Assembly (NCBI RefSeq): GCF_007559335.1
Contig: NZ_VMBG01000001.1
Location: 1,984,001-2,048,000, forward strand
From: Rariglobus hedericola
Lineage (GTDB): Bacteria > Verrucomicrobiota > Verrucomicrobiia > Opitutales > Opitutaceae
Direction: 5' to 3'
DNA: 64,000 bases
Program-made: the position numbers and the translations under genes
Notes under the pieces: generated by a model
Databases searched by the model: none
Told to the model about the DNA's origin: nothing
Seen by the model: the letters and a program-made list of their open reading frames with translations, nothing else
Shown: one piece after another, positions 1 through 8,853 of the stretch
Position numbering within the stretch: the stretch's first letter is position 1
How the letters are laid out: each line of letters opens with the position of its first letter

Positions 1-156
1 GCGCGCAGCTTCAACATCCACGTCGGCTCCACCGCGTGGTGGACCGCTCTCAAGCGCGACGGCGCCAACGTGAACGTCGAGGCCAACATCGCCGCCTGGC
101 GCAATCAGGCCCTCTCCTACCAGCAGTTGACGCGGAAATACTGGCTCTACAACTAA
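1..156 (+). CDS. C-terminal 51 residues of an unrecognised protein
   Basis: An open frame enters from the left edge and stops with TAA at 154-156. The visible residues are rich in aromatic and polar positions and end in KYWLYN. They carry no motif I recognise. An aromatic C-terminus could fit an outer-membrane or secreted protein, but that is only a guess. The reading frame itself is supported by the lack of stops and by the terminator-like hairpin that follows about 55 bases later. The rest of the gene lies outside the window. Confidence 0.6.
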   Translation, partial: ARSFNIHVGSTAWWTALKRDGANVNVEANIAAWRNQALSYQQLTRKYWLYN

Positions 157-208
157 GCCTCGGTTCGCCAAAAAAATTCGTAACCAGCAGGAGCGAATAG
201 CCTCTGGT

Positions 209-236
209 GAGTAGCACGCCTGCTACCTCTTTTTAT
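209..236 (+). terminator. Weak rho-independent terminator after the partial gene
   Basis: GTAGC at 211-215 can pair with GCTAC at 222-226 across a 6-base loop, followed by CTCTTTTTAT. The stem is short and the T tract interrupted, so this is tentative. Confidence 0.4.
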
Positions 237-240
237 ATCC

Positions 241-270
241 ACTCGTTACCCGTCACGACCGACTCGTTAC
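241..270 (+). promoter_or_regulatory. Direct repeat ACTCGTTAC, candidate operator
   Basis: The 9-mer ACTCGTTAC occurs at 241-249 and again at 262-270, 21 bases apart, which is two helical turns. It sits just upstream of the oxidoreductase start at 283. Phased direct repeats are typical of activator binding sites such as those of AraC proteins. The proximal copy would overlap the transcript start region, so repression or an unrelated repeat is also possible. Confidence 0.35.
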
Positions 271-282
271 TTTTCTCCATCT

Positions 283-1440
283 ATGAATCGCAAACTTCGT
301 TACGGCATGATCGGCGGCGGACGCGGTGCCTTCATCGGCGCCGTCCATCGCATCGCCGCCTCCCTCGATAACCAGGCCGAGCTCGTCGCCGGCGCGTTCT
401 CCTCCGACGCCGAGCGTTCCAAGGCTTCCGGTGCCGACTTGTTCCTCGATCCGGCGCGTGTCTACGGCTCCTACGCCGAGATGGCCAAGCTCGAGAGCCG
501 CAAGCCCGCCGGCGAACGCCTCGACTTCGTCGTCATCGTCACACCCAACCACCAGCACTTCCCGCCCGCGCAGCTGTTCCTCGAAAGCGGCTTCAACGTC
601 GTCTGCGACAAGCCCGTCACCTTCAACCTCAAGGAAGCGGTCACCCTGCGCAAAATCATCGCGAAGACCAAAAAGGTTTTTGTCCTTACCCATAATTACA
701 CCGGCAACGCCATGGTGAAACAGGCGCGCCATCTCGTGAGCACCGGTGCGCTTGGCGATATCCGCAAGGTCGTCGTCGAATATCCGCAAGGCTGGCTGTC
801 CACCGCCCTTGAGAAGACCGACCAAAAACAAGCCGCCTGGCGCACCGACCCCAAGCGCAGCGGAGCCGCCGGCTCGATGGGCGACATCGGCACTCACGCC
901 GAAAACCTCGCCCACTACGTCACGGGTCTGAAAATCGACTCTCTCTGCGCCGACCTCACCGCCTTCGTGAAAGGCCGCGCCCTCGACGACGACGGCAACA
1001 TTCTCCTCCGCTTCAAAGGCGGCGCCAAAGGCATCCTCCACGCCTCGCAAATCTGCGTCGGCGAAGAGAACAACCTTAGCCTCCGCGTTTACGGCACCAA
1101 GGCCGGACTCGAATGGAAGCAGGAGCACCCCAACCAGCTCGTCGTCAAATACGCCGACAAACCCACCGAAGTCTGGGGCCGCGCCCAAGGCTACAACGCC
1201 CCCGCCGCCAACTCCGCTACGCGCACCCCGCCCGGTCATCCAGAAGGTTATCTCGAAGCGTTTGCCAACATTTACCGCGAAGCCTTCCGCGCCATCTCCG
1301 CCGAAGTATCCGGCTTGCGCCAGCCCAAGGATCTCGACTTCCCGACCATCGAAGACGGCATCGAAGGCATGGCTTTCATCGAGACCGTCGTGAAGTCTTC
1401 CAAGCTCGGCGCCAAGTGGGTCAAGTTTCCCAACCCGTAA
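283..1440 (+). CDS. Gfo/Idh/MocA family NAD(P)-dependent oxidoreductase
   Basis: The 385-residue protein begins with a Rossmann fold ([15 protein letters not shown], residues about 9-23). It carries the family's catalytic-lysine region as CDKPVTF near residue 108, where most members have EKP, and a GDIGTHAEN segment near residue 200 matching the G-x-H substrate/active-site motif. Length is normal for the family. Members oxidise or reduce a sugar, inositol or amino-sugar carbon with NAD(P); the substrate cannot be told from sequence. The nearby L-rhamnose isomerase and AraC regulator suggest a deoxysugar or plant-polysaccharide role, by inference. A terminator hairpin lies just after the stop. 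The last 14 codons are duplicated at 3101. Confidence 0.92.
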   Translation: MNRKLRYGMIGGGRGAFIGAVHRIAASLDNQAELVAGAFSSDAERSKASGADLFLDPARVYGSYAEMAKLESRKPAGERLDFVVIVTPNHQHFPPAQLFLESGFNVVCDKPVTFNLKEAVTLRKIIAKTKKVFVLTHNYTGNAMVKQARHLVSTGALGDIRKVVVEYPQGWLSTALEKTDQKQAAWRTDPKRSGAAGSMGDIGTHAENLAHYVTGLKIDSLCADLTAFVKGRALDDDGNILLRFKGGAKGILHASQICVGEENNLSLRVYGTKAGLEWKQEHPNQLVVKYADKPTEVWGRAQGYNAPAANSATRTPPGHPEGYLEAFANIYREAFRAISAEVSGLRQPKDLDFPTIEDGIEGMAFIETVVKSSKLGAKWVKFPNP

Positions 1441-1443
1441 TCC
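1402..1443 (+). repeat. 42-bp direct repeat, left copy (end of oxidoreductase gene)
   Basis: This copy encodes the last 13 codons of the oxidoreductase ([12 protein letters not shown]-stop) plus three bases. It matches 3101-3142 at 40 of 42 positions. Both differences are synonymous third-position changes (AAG/AAA and AAC/AAT). Confidence 0.85.
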
Positions 1444-1452
1444 TCTTCAATC

Positions 1453-1480
1453 AAGCCAGCAGGCATGTCGGCGGGCTTTT
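1453..1480 (+). terminator. Rho-independent terminator after the oxidoreductase
   Basis: AAGCC at 1453-1457 pairs with GGCTT near 1473-1478, with an inner GC/GC pair, followed by a T run. It lies 12 bases after the stop and only 14 bases before the next gene's ATG, so that next gene would need readthrough or its own promoter inside the oxidoreductase gene. Confidence 0.6.
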
Positions 1481-1493
1481 GTTATCATTTCAA

Positions 1494-3005
1494 ATGCGCA
1501 GGCTCCGCGTCATCGCCTTCTTCATCTTCGCAACGCTTGTCCCGCTCTCGGGACAACCAGACCCGACCGAACGCGTTTCCCACCTGCCAGAGGCAAACCC
1601 CTACCGGGCCGTCGCCCTGCGCTGGCTTTCTCTACCCGAGAGTGACCGCGAGGTGCTCTCTAACTGGCTGTCGCCCGACGCCTCCAAAGAAAATGCCTCC
1701 GCACCGCTCGACGCATCACATCAGGTGATCGCACGCGCCCTGGCCAACGACCTCGCCGCCGCCTCAAAAATCGGCGCCTCTCAATCCGAACTCTGGCCAC
1801 CCAAGCAAGACCCCAAAAATCCGGATAATCCCTTCCATCTCTTAATCCCCGATGTCGGTGCCATGCTCGATCTAGCGCGAATCACGACCAAAGTTGCCGA
1901 CACTTCGCCGGCCGCCGACGCCATTCCGCTCTACGCCGCGACCGCCCGTTTTGGTCGCGACATTCGCTCCGGTGCCACACTCATTCAGGGTCTGACCGGC
2001 GTTGCCATCGAAGGAATCGCCTCCGCCGGGACGGCCCGCCGTCTCACCGCGTTCTCACCGCAAGAACTCGAATTGCTCTCCTCCACTTGGCGCCAGCTCC
2101 CTCAACCAGCCGGCATCGAACACGCCCTGCAATCAGAGCGAAATGTATTTTTTATACCCCTGCTCGAGCGGATCATCCTGCCGGGATTACTCGCCCTCCA
2201 AGCGGAGGGCATCGACACACTTGATGCCTCCTCGGGCTCCGCAGTCTCGCCTGCGCTCAAAAACCTCCGCCTCAGCGGACTGATCGACGCTGATGGTGAG
2301 CAGCTCATCCATCTCGAAAACATTGCCACCGGACACTCGTTCTCCGTCACCAACAAACGATCCGCCGAAGGCGTGAAATTGATCCGCTTCGACGCCAAAT
2401 CAGGGCGCGCCTGGATGCGCATAAATGGCACGCCCGCCGTGCTCGACCTCCAGTCGAAACAATTCGTATCAGCACGCGACGATATCGCCCGGTTGCGAAA
2501 ATTCCTCGGCGAAGACCTGGGGAATGAGCCGCCGTCAAAGACTCCTGAATGGGTGCGTCGCGCCCTCGCCCATCCCGACGGGCCCGAAGGCTATGCGATC
2601 GATCTGATTGAAGAATACGACCGGCGCATGGCCGAACAGGTCCTCAGTGCCCAACAAAGTAAAAAGCCTCAACCCGTGACGCCCGCCCCATCCACCGATC
2701 CTCTGCTTGCCATGATCATGCCCACAATCAGTCAGGTCGCGCGCACCCTGAACGCCGCCTCACTGCAACCCACCTTGCTTGAGGCTGCCATCCGCCACCG
2801 TCTCGGCCAGTCCGGTGCCACTCCTCCCGACCCATGGGGGCTAAAAGGCTCCGCCGAGACGACCGCGCCTTTTGCGTTCGAAAAAACACCCGATGGCGGT
2901 TTCCTGCTCCGCTCCGCTTACGAGAACCGCAGCGGTGAACCTTACACCTACAAATTCGGCGCGCCCGACGCTGGCGTTCAGCGAAAGCCCAGCTCTGCCC
3001 AATAA
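1494..3005 (+). CDS. Secreted protein of unknown function
   Basis: The ATG at 1494 opens a 503-residue protein with a clear export signal: a basic start (MRRLRVIAF), a hydrophobic stretch to about residue 18, and a likely cleavage before QPDPTERV. The open frame extends further upstream, but only through sequence that codes for the oxidoreductase in another frame, so the signal peptide decides the start. No domain is recognised. The body is mixed helical with Ala/Pro-rich linkers and no cysteine-rich or metal motif. The gene sits between two copies of a 42-bp repeat, which suggests insertion or unequal recombination. It could be a periplasmic or surface protein; no reaction can be assigned. 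Confidence 0.75.
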   Translation: MRRLRVIAFFIFATLVPLSGQPDPTERVSHLPEANPYRAVALRWLSLPESDREVLSNWLSPDASKENASAPLDASHQVIARALANDLAAASKIGASQSELWPPKQDPKNPDNPFHLLIPDVGAMLDLARITTKVADTSPAADAIPLYAATARFGRDIRSGATLIQGLTGVAIEGIASAGTARRLTAFSPQELELLSSTWRQLPQPAGIEHALQSERNVFFIPLLERIILPGLLALQAEGIDTLDASSGSAVSPALKNLRLSGLIDADGEQLIHLENIATGHSFSVTNKRSAEGVKLIRFDAKSGRAWMRINGTPAVLDLQSKQFVSARDDIARLRKFLGEDLGNEPPSKTPEWVRRALAHPDGPEGYAIDLIEEYDRRMAEQVLSAQQSKKPQPVTPAPSTDPLLAMIMPTISQVARTLNAASLQPTLLEAAIRHRLGQSGATPPDPWGLKGSAETTAPFAFEKTPDGGFLLRSAYENRSGEPYTYKFGAPDAGVQRKPSSAQ

Positions 3006-3100
3006 TGCTCCGCGCGTGAGGACCGATGCAGAATAAACCATCTCAACACCTCCTGGAATTATACGCGTAACGCTGCGGTCAACGCCGCCATCCACCGGCG

Positions 3101-3142
3101 AAGCTCGGCGCCAAATGGGTCAAGTTTCCCAATCCGTAATCC
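3101..3142 (+). pseudogene. Remnant 3' end of a second oxidoreductase gene (right repeat copy)
   Basis: Read in frame, this segment encodes [12 protein letters not shown]-stop, the same C-terminus as the oxidoreductase that ends at 1440. Upstream of 3101 the similarity stops at once. The two differences from the left copy are silent, as expected if both copies had been under coding constraint. I read it as the tail of a lost paralogue or a duplication scar. Confidence 0.6.
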
Positions 3143-3162
3143 CCGCCCTGCCCACAAACACA

Positions 3163-3194
3163 AAAAAGCCCCGGCCACTTAGCCTGGGCTTTTT
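3163..3194. terminator. Bidirectional terminator between the secreted protein and rhaA
   Basis: AAAAAGCCC at 3163-3171 pairs with GGGCTTTTT at 3186-3194, with an inner GG/CC pair. A tracts and T tracts flank both sides, so it can stop transcripts from both the plus-strand gene and rhaA. Confidence 0.8.
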
Positions 3195-3206
3195 CGCGCC
3201 GGATGC

Positions 3207-4463
3207 TTAAGCGCGTTTGCTCAACACGGCCTTCTCGTAGGCCTTCACTTCGCCGATCCACGCCGCGCCCACCGGGGCGTTCTCACGGCGGCAGAACTCG
3301 TCCCAGACTTCACCGAAGGGCAGCGTCTTGAGTTCTTCCATCAGCGCGAGGCGCGTCGTGTTGTCCCCCGCCGCTTCGGCCGCGCGCAGTTGCTTCGCCG
3401 GCTCGAGCAGTGCGAGCAGCAGCGCCTTCTGCGCCGAGCGCGTCCCGATCGTCCACGCCGCGATGCGATTGATGCTCGCATCAAAGAAATCCAACCCGAT
3501 AGCCGTGCGCGGCAGATACTCACCACGCACCAGCTCCTCGAAAATCGCCTTTGTAGGATCATCGAGCGTCACCACATGGTCGCTGTCCCAACGCACGCCG
3601 CGGCTCACGTGCAGCAGCACGCCCGGAACGTATTGCATCACCGCTGAAATCTTGTCCGCGATCGTCTCCGTCGGGTGAAAGTGTCCGGCATCCAGACAGA
3701 GCCATTTCTGACGCGTGACCGCATACCCCATATAGAACTCATGCGAACCGACCACGTAGCTTTCAGAGCCGATGCCAAACAGCTTGCACTCCACCGCGTC
3801 CACGTTGTGCGACTCATCGATCTTCTCCGCAAAAATCGTGTCGAGCGACGATGCCAGCCTCTCACGCGGCGCCTTCCGGTCGGCGGGCAGATCCTTCTGG
3901 CCGTCCGGTATCCACACATTGGTGACAGCACGCGAACCGAGCTGCTTGCCCGCGGCCTCAGCGATCTTGCGACACGCTATGCCGTGTGAGATCCAGTAAT
4001 CGCGCACCGCCTTGTCGGCGCTGCTCAGCGTGAATCCGTCGTTCGCCAGCGGATGCGAAAAATAGCTCGGGTTAAAATCCATGCCCCACGCCTGCGCCTT
4101 GCACCAGTCGATCCACGACTGGAAATGCTCCACGCCATAATCGCTGCGCTCCACCTTCTTGCCTCCAAGGTCTGCATACAGCGCGTGAAGGTTCAGTCGT
4201 TTTTTCCCGGGGATGAGCTTTGCCGCCTGCTCCAGATCCGCACGCAGCTCGACAATCGTGCGCGCCTTGCCCGGATAGTTGCCGGTCGCCTGAATGCCGC
4301 CGCCGGAAAGTCCGGCGCCCGGTTTTTCAAAGCCTCCGACATCGTCCCCTTGCCAGCAATGCAACGAAATCGGCGTCGCCGCCAACGTGGCCAGAACGCT
4401 TTCAACATCCACGCCCAGCGCGGCGTAACGGTCACGGGCCTCGGCAAAAAACGAAGTGCTCAT
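3207..4463 (-). CDS. rhaA: L-rhamnose isomerase
   Basis: The 418-residue protein matches the size of Escherichia coli RhaA (419). It interconverts L-rhamnose and L-rhamnulose, the first intracellular step of rhamnose breakdown. Family landmarks are visible: the start region [15 protein letters not shown], a central [12 protein letters not shown] segment, and VRWDSDHVV, which carry the metal-binding histidine and aspartates of the TIM barrel. The ATG at 4461-4463 gives the normal N-terminus. The gene diverges from an AraC-family regulator, and the spacer holds a 10-bp direct repeat that could be its operator. No rhamnulokinase or aldolase is present in the window, so the rest of the pathway is elsewhere or differs. 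Confidence 0.95.
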   Translation of the reverse strand: MSTSFFAEARDRYAALGVDVESVLATLAATPISLHCWQGDDVGGFEKPGAGLSGGGIQATGNYPGKARTIVELRADLEQAAKLIPGKKRLNLHALYADLGGKKVERSDYGVEHFQSWIDWCKAQAWGMDFNPSYFSHPLANDGFTLSSADKAVRDYWISHGIACRKIAEAAGKQLGSRAVTNVWIPDGQKDLPADRKAPRERLASSLDTIFAEKIDESHNVDAVECKLFGIGSESYVVGSHEFYMGYAVTRQKWLCLDAGHFHPTETIADKISAVMQYVPGVLLHVSRGVRWDSDHVVTLDDPTKAIFEELVRGEYLPRTAIGLDFFDASINRIAAWTIGTRSAQKALLLALLEPAKQLRAAEAAGDNTTRLALMEELKTLPFGEVWDEFCRRENAPVGAAWIGEVKAYEKAVLSKRA

Positions 4464-4496
4464 AATATACAGAATGATACGGGGGTTTGATCGGGG

Positions 4497-4530
4497 TTTA
4501 GCGTCTCATATTAGACCTATTTTAGCGTCT
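4497..4530. promoter_or_regulatory. Direct repeat TTTAGCGTCT, candidate AraC-type operator
   Basis: TTTAGCGTCT occurs exactly at 4497-4506 and 4521-4530, 24 bases apart, in the 102-bp spacer between rhaA and the divergent AraC-type gene. Directly repeated half-sites about two helical turns apart are the usual target of AraC/RhaS-like dimers. Position and symmetry support this; binding is inferred. Confidence 0.5.
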
Positions 4531-4565
4531 TGTGAATGCACCCAATGACTCTTTTCATATAGAAA

Positions 4566-5462
4566 TTGAGCCATCCTGAAACTCACTTCTCTCGTTACCT
4601 TCCGCGCCCTCGTGAAGCGGATATCTGGGGCGTTGCGGTAACGGGTGGCGGCCGACTTAAAAGCCCTCCGTCCGCCCCGTATCCACCTGCGGGTCACCCC
4701 GCCGATCACGCTTTTTCCTGGGATCACGGTCGCGTCCTCGGGGCCTGGCAATGGGTGGCTATCACCGCTGGTCGCGGTTGGTTTGAATCCGCCCGCCAAC
4801 CGCTCACCTCCGTTTCCAAAGGCGATCTGCTGCTACTCTTCCCCGACGAATGGCACCGCTATCGCCCCGACCCTGAAACCGGCTGGACCGAACTCTGGTT
4901 GGAGTTGCAAGGGCCCGCACTCGAGCGCCTCCAATCCGCCGGGATTCTTTCGCCCGATCAACCCGTGCAATCTTTCACCGGCACTTCGGCCGAATCGCTC
5001 CTCACGCGATTGCACGCACGGCTGCGCGAAAACGAATCCGGCTTTGATCCCGAACTCACCGGCTGGGCGTGGCAACTGCTCACCCAACTCGACACCGTCC
5101 GCCGGCAAGTCAACGCACCCGAAAGCGATATCGCACGGGCCATTCGCCGTGCCGAAGTCCTGCTCGCTGAACGCCTCGAAAATCCACCCGCCATGCCCGC
5201 CCTCGCCCGTGAACTCGGAGTGGCCTATTCATATTTTCGTCGTGAATTCGCGAAGCAAACCGGCCTCGCTCCGCACGCCTACCTGCTCCGCCTCCGCTTG
5301 GAAAAAGCCCGTCGTCTCCTCGGCAACGGCACCGCACCATTGAAAGACATTGCCGCGCAACTCGGCTTCAGTTCGCCCTATCACCTCTCTGCCGCTTTCA
5401 AGCAGGCGTTCGGCACGTCACCAGCCCACTGGCGCCGCCGGCCGGTTAAAACATCCAGTTAG
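4566..5462 (+). CDS. AraC-family transcriptional regulator, likely of rhamnose genes
   Basis: The 298-residue protein has an N-terminal cupin-like sensing half (residues about 35-105, including GDLLLLFPDEWHRYRPD). The C-terminal double helix-turn-helix of AraC proteins spans about residues 190-290, with PAMPALARELGVAYSYFRREF as the first HTH and IAAQLGFSSPYHLSAAFK as the second, the latter matching the family signature closely. The start is TTG at 4566; no earlier ATG is in frame and no strong ribosome site is seen. Divergence from rhaA with a repeat between them points to control of rhamnose use, as RhaS/RhaR do in enterics; the effector is inferred. Confidence 0.88.
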   Translation: MSHPETHFSRYLPRPREADIWGVAVTGGGRLKSPPSAPYPPAGHPADHAFSWDHGRVLGAWQWVAITAGRGWFESARQPLTSVSKGDLLLLFPDEWHRYRPDPETGWTELWLELQGPALERLQSAGILSPDQPVQSFTGTSAESLLTRLHARLRENESGFDPELTGWAWQLLTQLDTVRRQVNAPESDIARAIRRAEVLLAERLENPPAMPALARELGVAYSYFRREFAKQTGLAPHAYLLRLRLEKARRLLGNGTAPLKDIAAQLGFSSPYHLSAAFKQAFGTSPAHWRRRPVKTSS

Positions 5463-5517
5463 ACAAAGGCGCCGGGATTTGACGCCTGCCACTTTCCCCC
5501 GTCACCGTATCCACTCC

Positions 5518-6507
5518 ATGAACCCCGCATCCCCTCGCTCGTTGGCACGACTCAGCGGCCTGATTCTCGCCGTTGTCCTGCTCACTCCTTCTCTTTTTTC
5601 CGCTGAGCGCGAATCGCTCAAACTCCTTGCGATCGGCAACAGCTTTTCCGACGATGCCACCCGACTCCTCCCACAAGTCGTCAAGGCCGCCGGCAAAGAG
5701 CTCATCATCGGCCGCGCCAGCATCGGCGGTTGCCCGCTCGAACGCCACGCGCGCCACCTTAAAGAAGCCGAATCCGGCAATCCCAACGGTCACGCTTACA
5801 AGGGCGCCACCGACCCCAAGACCGGAGAGAAGCGCGACATGTCACTCCCCGAATTACTCTCCGCTCAAGCCTGGGATGTCGTCACTATCCAGCAATGGAG
5901 CCAATTGAGTTTTAAGCCCGAGACCTTTCAGCCCTTCGCCGACGAACTCATCGCCGCCATCCATAAATACGCGCCCACCGCCGAGATCGTCGTCCATCAA
6001 ACCTGGGCCTACCGCGAAGATCACGACTGGTTCAAAAAAGACGACGGCTTCACCCCCGCCAAGATGTATACCGGCCTGACCTCGACCTACAAAAATTTCG
6101 CCGACGGCAAAGGCTTCCGTGTCCTCCCCGTGGGCGATGCCCTGAACCTCGCCCGCCAGACCCCGCGCTGGACCTACGTCACGGATCCGAATTTCGACTT
6201 CAAAAATCCTCCCGCCGGCCAGCTGCCCGATCAGCGCACCAGCCTGAACATCGGCTGGCATTGGAAGAAAAACAAAGCAGGCGCCACCGCCTTCACGCTC
6301 GACGCCATCCACTGCAACCCCGCCGGCCAATACCTCGGTGCCAACGTCTGGTATTCGATACTCTATCAGACCGACACGCTACCCGATTCCTACGCGCCCA
6401 TCGGCATGACCGCCGAAGACGCCGCCGATCTCCGCGCCCACGCCCTCACCGCCGTCAAAGCCGAGCGCGCCCGCGAAGCCGCGCTGCACCCCGTCGTCGC
6501 CAAATAA
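5518..6507 (+). CDS. Secreted DUF4886/SGNH-like hydrolase
   Basis: The ATG at 5518 gives a 329-residue protein with a signal peptide (LSGLILAVVLLTPSLFSA) cleaved near residue 29. The mature part begins with LLAIGNSFSDDA, the GNS block of DUF4886 proteins in the SGNH-hydrolase fold. It ends with DAIHCNPAGQYLGANVWY, which supplies the usual catalytic histidine. Such proteins are common in Bacteroidota, Verrucomicrobiota and Planctomycetota, often next to polysaccharide-use genes, and are thought to act on esterified glycans. The exact substrate is unknown. It follows the AraC gene by 55 bases in the same direction, so co-transcription is possible, and ends 2 bases before the convergent xseA stop. 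Confidence 0.8.
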   Translation: MNPASPRSLARLSGLILAVVLLTPSLFSAERESLKLLAIGNSFSDDATRLLPQVVKAAGKELIIGRASIGGCPLERHARHLKEAESGNPNGHAYKGATDPKTGEKRDMSLPELLSAQAWDVVTIQQWSQLSFKPETFQPFADELIAAIHKYAPTAEIVVHQTWAYREDHDWFKKDDGFTPAKMYTGLTSTYKNFADGKGFRVLPVGDALNLARQTPRWTYVTDPNFDFKNPPAGQLPDQRTSLNIGWHWKKNKAGATAFTLDAIHCNPAGQYLGANVWYSILYQTDTLPDSYAPIGMTAEDAADLRAHALTAVKAERAREAALHPVVAK

Positions 6508-6509
6508 TC

Positions 6510-7805
6510 TCAGCCTTCCGCCTTAACCGCCACCGTTCCATCGGCGAACTCCGCCGCCAGCCGCTGTCCTTTTTGGACCGCGGCTTTTTTCTGCACCGGC
6601 TTCCCGTCCGCATCGCGCATGATCACGAACCCGCGATTCAAGACCGATGCCGGACTCGCCGCCTGCAAGCGTTTCCACAACGCCAGCAACCGCTGCGACT
6701 CCGACTCCACGCGCCGCTGCGGCGAACGCTCGCGCAACAACGACCGCACCTCGCTCAACCGTTGTCTCCTCGTCTGCACCGTCGCACTCAGCGCCCCGCT
6801 CAACCGGTTCGCCAAATCATCCAGCCGTAAAAACCCACGCTCCACCTGTGCCGATGGTGCCAACAAACGCAGCCGCGACCGCGCATGATCCAGACGATCG
6901 GCCGCTGACTCCAACGCCGCATCGACATGGTGATTCAAATCCTCATCTAACCGCGCCGCGCGCTCCGTCGCCGCGACGAAGCCGCTTGAGATCAACTCCG
7001 CCGCCGCACTCGGCGTCTCCGCGCGCACGTCCGCCGCGAAGTCACCGAGAGTAAAATCAATCTCGTGCCCCACCGCCGAAATAATCGGCAACCGGCACGC
7101 CGCCACCGCCCGCACCAGCGGCTCCTCGTTGAATGCCCACAAGTCTTCCAGCGAACCGCCGCCGCGCCCGATCACCAGCAAATCAAAACGCACCCCGCAC
7201 GCCGCCTCATCCTGGGCGAGCTGCAACATCTCGATTATCTCCGCCGCCGCGCCATCACCCTGCACCTTGGCCGGTAGCACGACGACCCGCCCTCGCCAGC
7301 CACGACGAATCAATATCCGCAAAAAATCCTGCACCGCCGCGCCCGTCGGCGACGTGATAAAGCCCACCGTCTGCGGCATCGCCGGAATCGCCACTTTGTT
7401 TTCCGCCGCGAACAGCCCTTCATCCGCCAGCCGTCGCTTCAGCGCTTCAAATTCTTTCTGCAATCGCCCCACGCCGTCCTCGATGACCGCACGCACGATC
7501 AGCTGGTAATTCCCACGCGCCTCATAAACCGAGATCTCGCCATAGACGACCACCTGCAGCCCGTCGCGGAGCTTCACATCCTGTCGCGCCGCATCCCCGC
7601 GAAACATCACGGAGGAAAGCTGCGCCCCCGCATCCTTCAGTGAAAAATAAACATGCCCGCTCGCCTGTGCCCGCAAGTTGGAGACTTCGCCCCGAACCCA
7701 CCCCGGCCGAACTTGCGACTCCAGCACCGTCTTCACCCGCCGCGTGAACTCACTCACGCTCTCAATGCGCGCACTGCTATCGATCAAGTCGTCCGGGAGC
7801 GGCAT
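6510..7805 (-). CDS. xseA: Exodeoxyribonuclease VII large subunit
   Basis: The 431-residue protein has an N-terminal OB fold (VSEFTRRVKTVLES, WVRGEVSNLRAQASGHVYFSLKD) and the nuclease domain with GFITSPTGAAVQDF, LVIGRGGGSLEDLWAFNEE and ISAVGHEIDFTL, all hallmarks of XseA. A long helical C-terminal region follows. With XseB it degrades single-stranded DNA from either end and takes part in repair. No small subunit gene (xseB) is adjacent, which is unusual but not rare. The gene is convergent with the DUF4886 gene, with 2 bases between stops. Confidence 0.95.
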   Translation of the reverse strand: MPLPDDLIDSSARIESVSEFTRRVKTVLESQVRPGWVRGEVSNLRAQASGHVYFSLKDAGAQLSSVMFRGDAARQDVKLRDGLQVVVYGEISVYEARGNYQLIVRAVIEDGVGRLQKEFEALKRRLADEGLFAAENKVAIPAMPQTVGFITSPTGAAVQDFLRILIRRGWRGRVVVLPAKVQGDGAAAEIIEMLQLAQDEAACGVRFDLLVIGRGGGSLEDLWAFNEEPLVRAVAACRLPIISAVGHEIDFTLGDFAADVRAETPSAAAELISSGFVAATERAARLDEDLNHHVDAALESAADRLDHARSRLRLLAPSAQVERGFLRLDDLANRLSGALSATVQTRRQRLSEVRSLLRERSPQRRVESESQRLLALWKRLQAASPASVLNRGFVIMRDADGKPVQKKAAVQKGQRLAAEFADGTVAVKAEG

Positions 7806-7967
7806 GTAATCAACTCGGTCTTTTTACCTTTACCACTAAGCATAAGCGTTGCATCCCGCAGCCTGCCAACCGCCACTCCCGACCGTCAAGCGTCAGTCGA
7901 TTCTGGTATATCAACTCAGAAATGAGCTTCCGTCCGACCTCTCGGTGATTAAGTTGCCCCCGCAGGC

Positions 7968-8657
7968 ATGAAACTCTCCATCATAATTCCTTGTTACAAC
8001 GAAGTCGGCACCATTCGCACAATCGTGGACCGAGTGCGCTCGGCCCCTGTAACGCACAAGGAAATCATCATCGTCGATGACTGCTCGATTGATGGCACCC
8101 GCGACATTCTCCGTATCGAAATCGCCTCACTCGTCGACCGCATCATCTATCACGATGTCAACCAAGGGAAGGGTGCGGCCTTGCGCACTGGTTTCGCCGC
8201 CGCCACCGGCGATGTGGTAATTGTCCAAGACGCCGATCTCGAATACGATCCCAACGAATACCCGCGGCTGCTCGCACCCATCGAAAGCGGCCGGGCCGAC
8301 GTGGTTTTCGGCTCCCGGTTTTCCGGCGGCGACGCCCACCGCGTCGTTTATTTCTGGCACATGGTAGGCAACAAGCTCCTCACGCTGCTTTCCAACATGT
8401 TCACCAACCTCAATCTCACCGACATGGAAACCTGCTATAAGGTTTTCAAGCGCGACGTGATCCAGAAGATCGAGATTAAGGAGAACCGCTTTGGCTTTGA
8501 ACCCGAGATCACCGCCAAGGTGGCCAAACTCGACATAGTCATCTACGAGGTCGGCATTAGCTACTACGGACGCACTTACAAAGAGGGAAAGAAGATCGGC
8601 TGGCGCGATGGCTTTCGCGCCTTATATGCAATCATTAAATACAACATGTTTCGATGA
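7968..8657 (+). CDS. GT2 glycosyltransferase, polyprenyl-phosphate mannose/glucose synthase-like
   Basis: The 229-residue protein is a single GT-A domain with no membrane segment. It starts with [20 protein letters not shown] and has the metal-binding [12 protein letters not shown] (about residues 86-97), FGSRF and the family's [13 protein letters not shown] motif. These are typical of the DPM1-like enzymes that move a sugar from a nucleotide donor to a polyprenyl phosphate on the cytoplasmic face. Lipid-linked sugars of this kind feed GT-C enzymes, several of which follow in the next 10 kb, so a donor-making role is a reasonable inference. The sugar cannot be told from sequence. Confidence 0.88.
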   Translation: MKLSIIIPCYNEVGTIRTIVDRVRSAPVTHKEIIIVDDCSIDGTRDILRIEIASLVDRIIYHDVNQGKGAALRTGFAAATGDVVIVQDADLEYDPNEYPRLLAPIESGRADVVFGSRFSGGDAHRVVYFWHMVGNKLLTLLSNMFTNLNLTDMETCYKVFKRDVIQKIEIKENRFGFEPEITAKVAKLDIVIYEVGISYYGRTYKEGKKIGWRDGFRALYAIIKYNMFR

Positions 8658-8853
8658 TTCACGCTGCGTGGACCCGGCTGCCTTTCATGGAAATTTATCG
8701 CCTGCATCTGATCATCCCAAGCAAACAATCGGTCCGCCAACACGCACACACATGACGGATGCCCAAATGAACATCGGCTTCGAGCTTACAGCTGCAGGGC
8801 AAATTACTTGGGCCTCGTTTCCATGAAATCGCTGTCCGACTAACTCCGATCCG

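Noticed and set aside
253-1239. 328-codon open frame on the minus strand
   Set aside because: It is antisense to the Gfo/Idh gene and lacks any recognised domain.
1113-1493. N-terminal extension of the secreted protein's frame
   Set aside because: It overlaps the oxidoreductase in another frame and would bury the signal peptide; the ATG at 1494 is preferred.
8608-8826. Small plus-strand frame after the first GT2 gene
   Set aside because: It starts inside the GT2 gene in another frame and shows no protein-like features or ribosome site.
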